5,672 nucleotides of DNA from Thermoplasmata archaeon (GTDB taxonomy: Archaea; Thermoplasmatota; Thermoplasmata; Lutacidiplasmatales; UBA184): assembly GCA_021792485.1 (NCBI GenBank), contig JAJYUO010000083.1, positions 1-5,672 on the forward strand. The letters run 5' to 3'. Position numbers and translations under genes: made by a program. Position 1 is the first letter of the stretch; the number at the start of each line of letters is the position of its first letter. Below are positions 5,637 to 5,672 of the stretch, piece after piece. The notes beneath the pieces are model-generated. The model was given only the letters and a program-made list of their open reading frames with translations, searched no databases and was not told the origin of the DNA.

Positions 5637-5672
5637 ATGACCCCTCACGCCGCCACTCCGCCGGCCGGCCCG
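5637..5672 (+). CDS. Probable start of a further gene (partial, unidentified)
   Basis: An ATG at 5637 opens a frame of 12 codons (beginning MTPHAATPPAGP) that is still open at the window edge. It lies 24 bases after the glycosyltransferase stop, on the same strand, and 26 bases after a TATA-like box. There is no ribosome-binding motif, which would fit a leaderless message. The Pro/Ala-rich start gives no clue to function, and so short an open frame is weak evidence on its own. Confidence 0.45.
   Translation, partial: MTPHAATPPAGP

Noticed and set aside
1..5672. A new defence, mobile or multi-gene accessory system
   Set aside because: All full-length genes belong to known families. I saw no direct repeats, transposase, integrase, tRNA-linked attachment site, CRISPR-like array or cluster of unknown genes.

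Overview
The window looks like a piece of an archaeal chromosome, very G+C-rich (about two-thirds by eye). The clearest marker is a complete archaeal/eukaryotic-type sliding clamp (PCNA) on the minus strand. An AlaX-type tRNA-editing protein and short AT-rich TATA-like boxes about 26-34 bases ahead of several start codons fit the same reading, with leaderless or nearly leaderless transcripts. The high G+C, the PCNA sequence and this promoter style make an uncultured member of the Thermoplasmatota my best guess, but that placement is inference. Coding density is very high, and the longest stretch without a gene is about 100 bases.

Layout, left to right. Positions 1-63 may hold the last 20 codons of a plus-strand gene that enters from the left. 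It converges on a minus-strand thiolase (109-1308). Upstream of the thiolase on the same strand is PCNA (1385 to about 2128). A short divergent spacer leads to plus-strand AlaX (2231-2989), whose 3' end overlaps by 47 bases the 3' end of a minus-strand GNAT acetyltransferase (2943-3503). A 62-base divergent spacer with one near-symmetrical TATA box separates the acetyltransferase from a plus-strand pair: an NDP-sugar epimerase/dehydratase (3566-4540) and a membrane-anchored family 2 glycosyltransferase (4548-5612), 7 bases apart. A new plus-strand gene probably starts at 5637 and runs off the window.

Functionally this is a mix of housekeeping genes (DNA replication clamp, tRNA proofreading, acetyl-CoA chemistry, an acetyltransferase) followed by a two-gene surface-glycan or glycolipid unit. 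The epimerase would supply or modify a nucleotide sugar, and the glycosyltransferase would transfer a sugar at the membrane. I see no mobile element, CRISPR array, tRNA or rRNA gene, or defence system, and no convincing new multi-gene system. The most interesting signals are small: the shared dyad promoter at 3528-3545, the tail-to-tail overlap of AlaX and the acetyltransferase, a TATA box laid over a stop codon at 5609, and a bacterial-style thiolase without the usual archaeal partner genes next to it.
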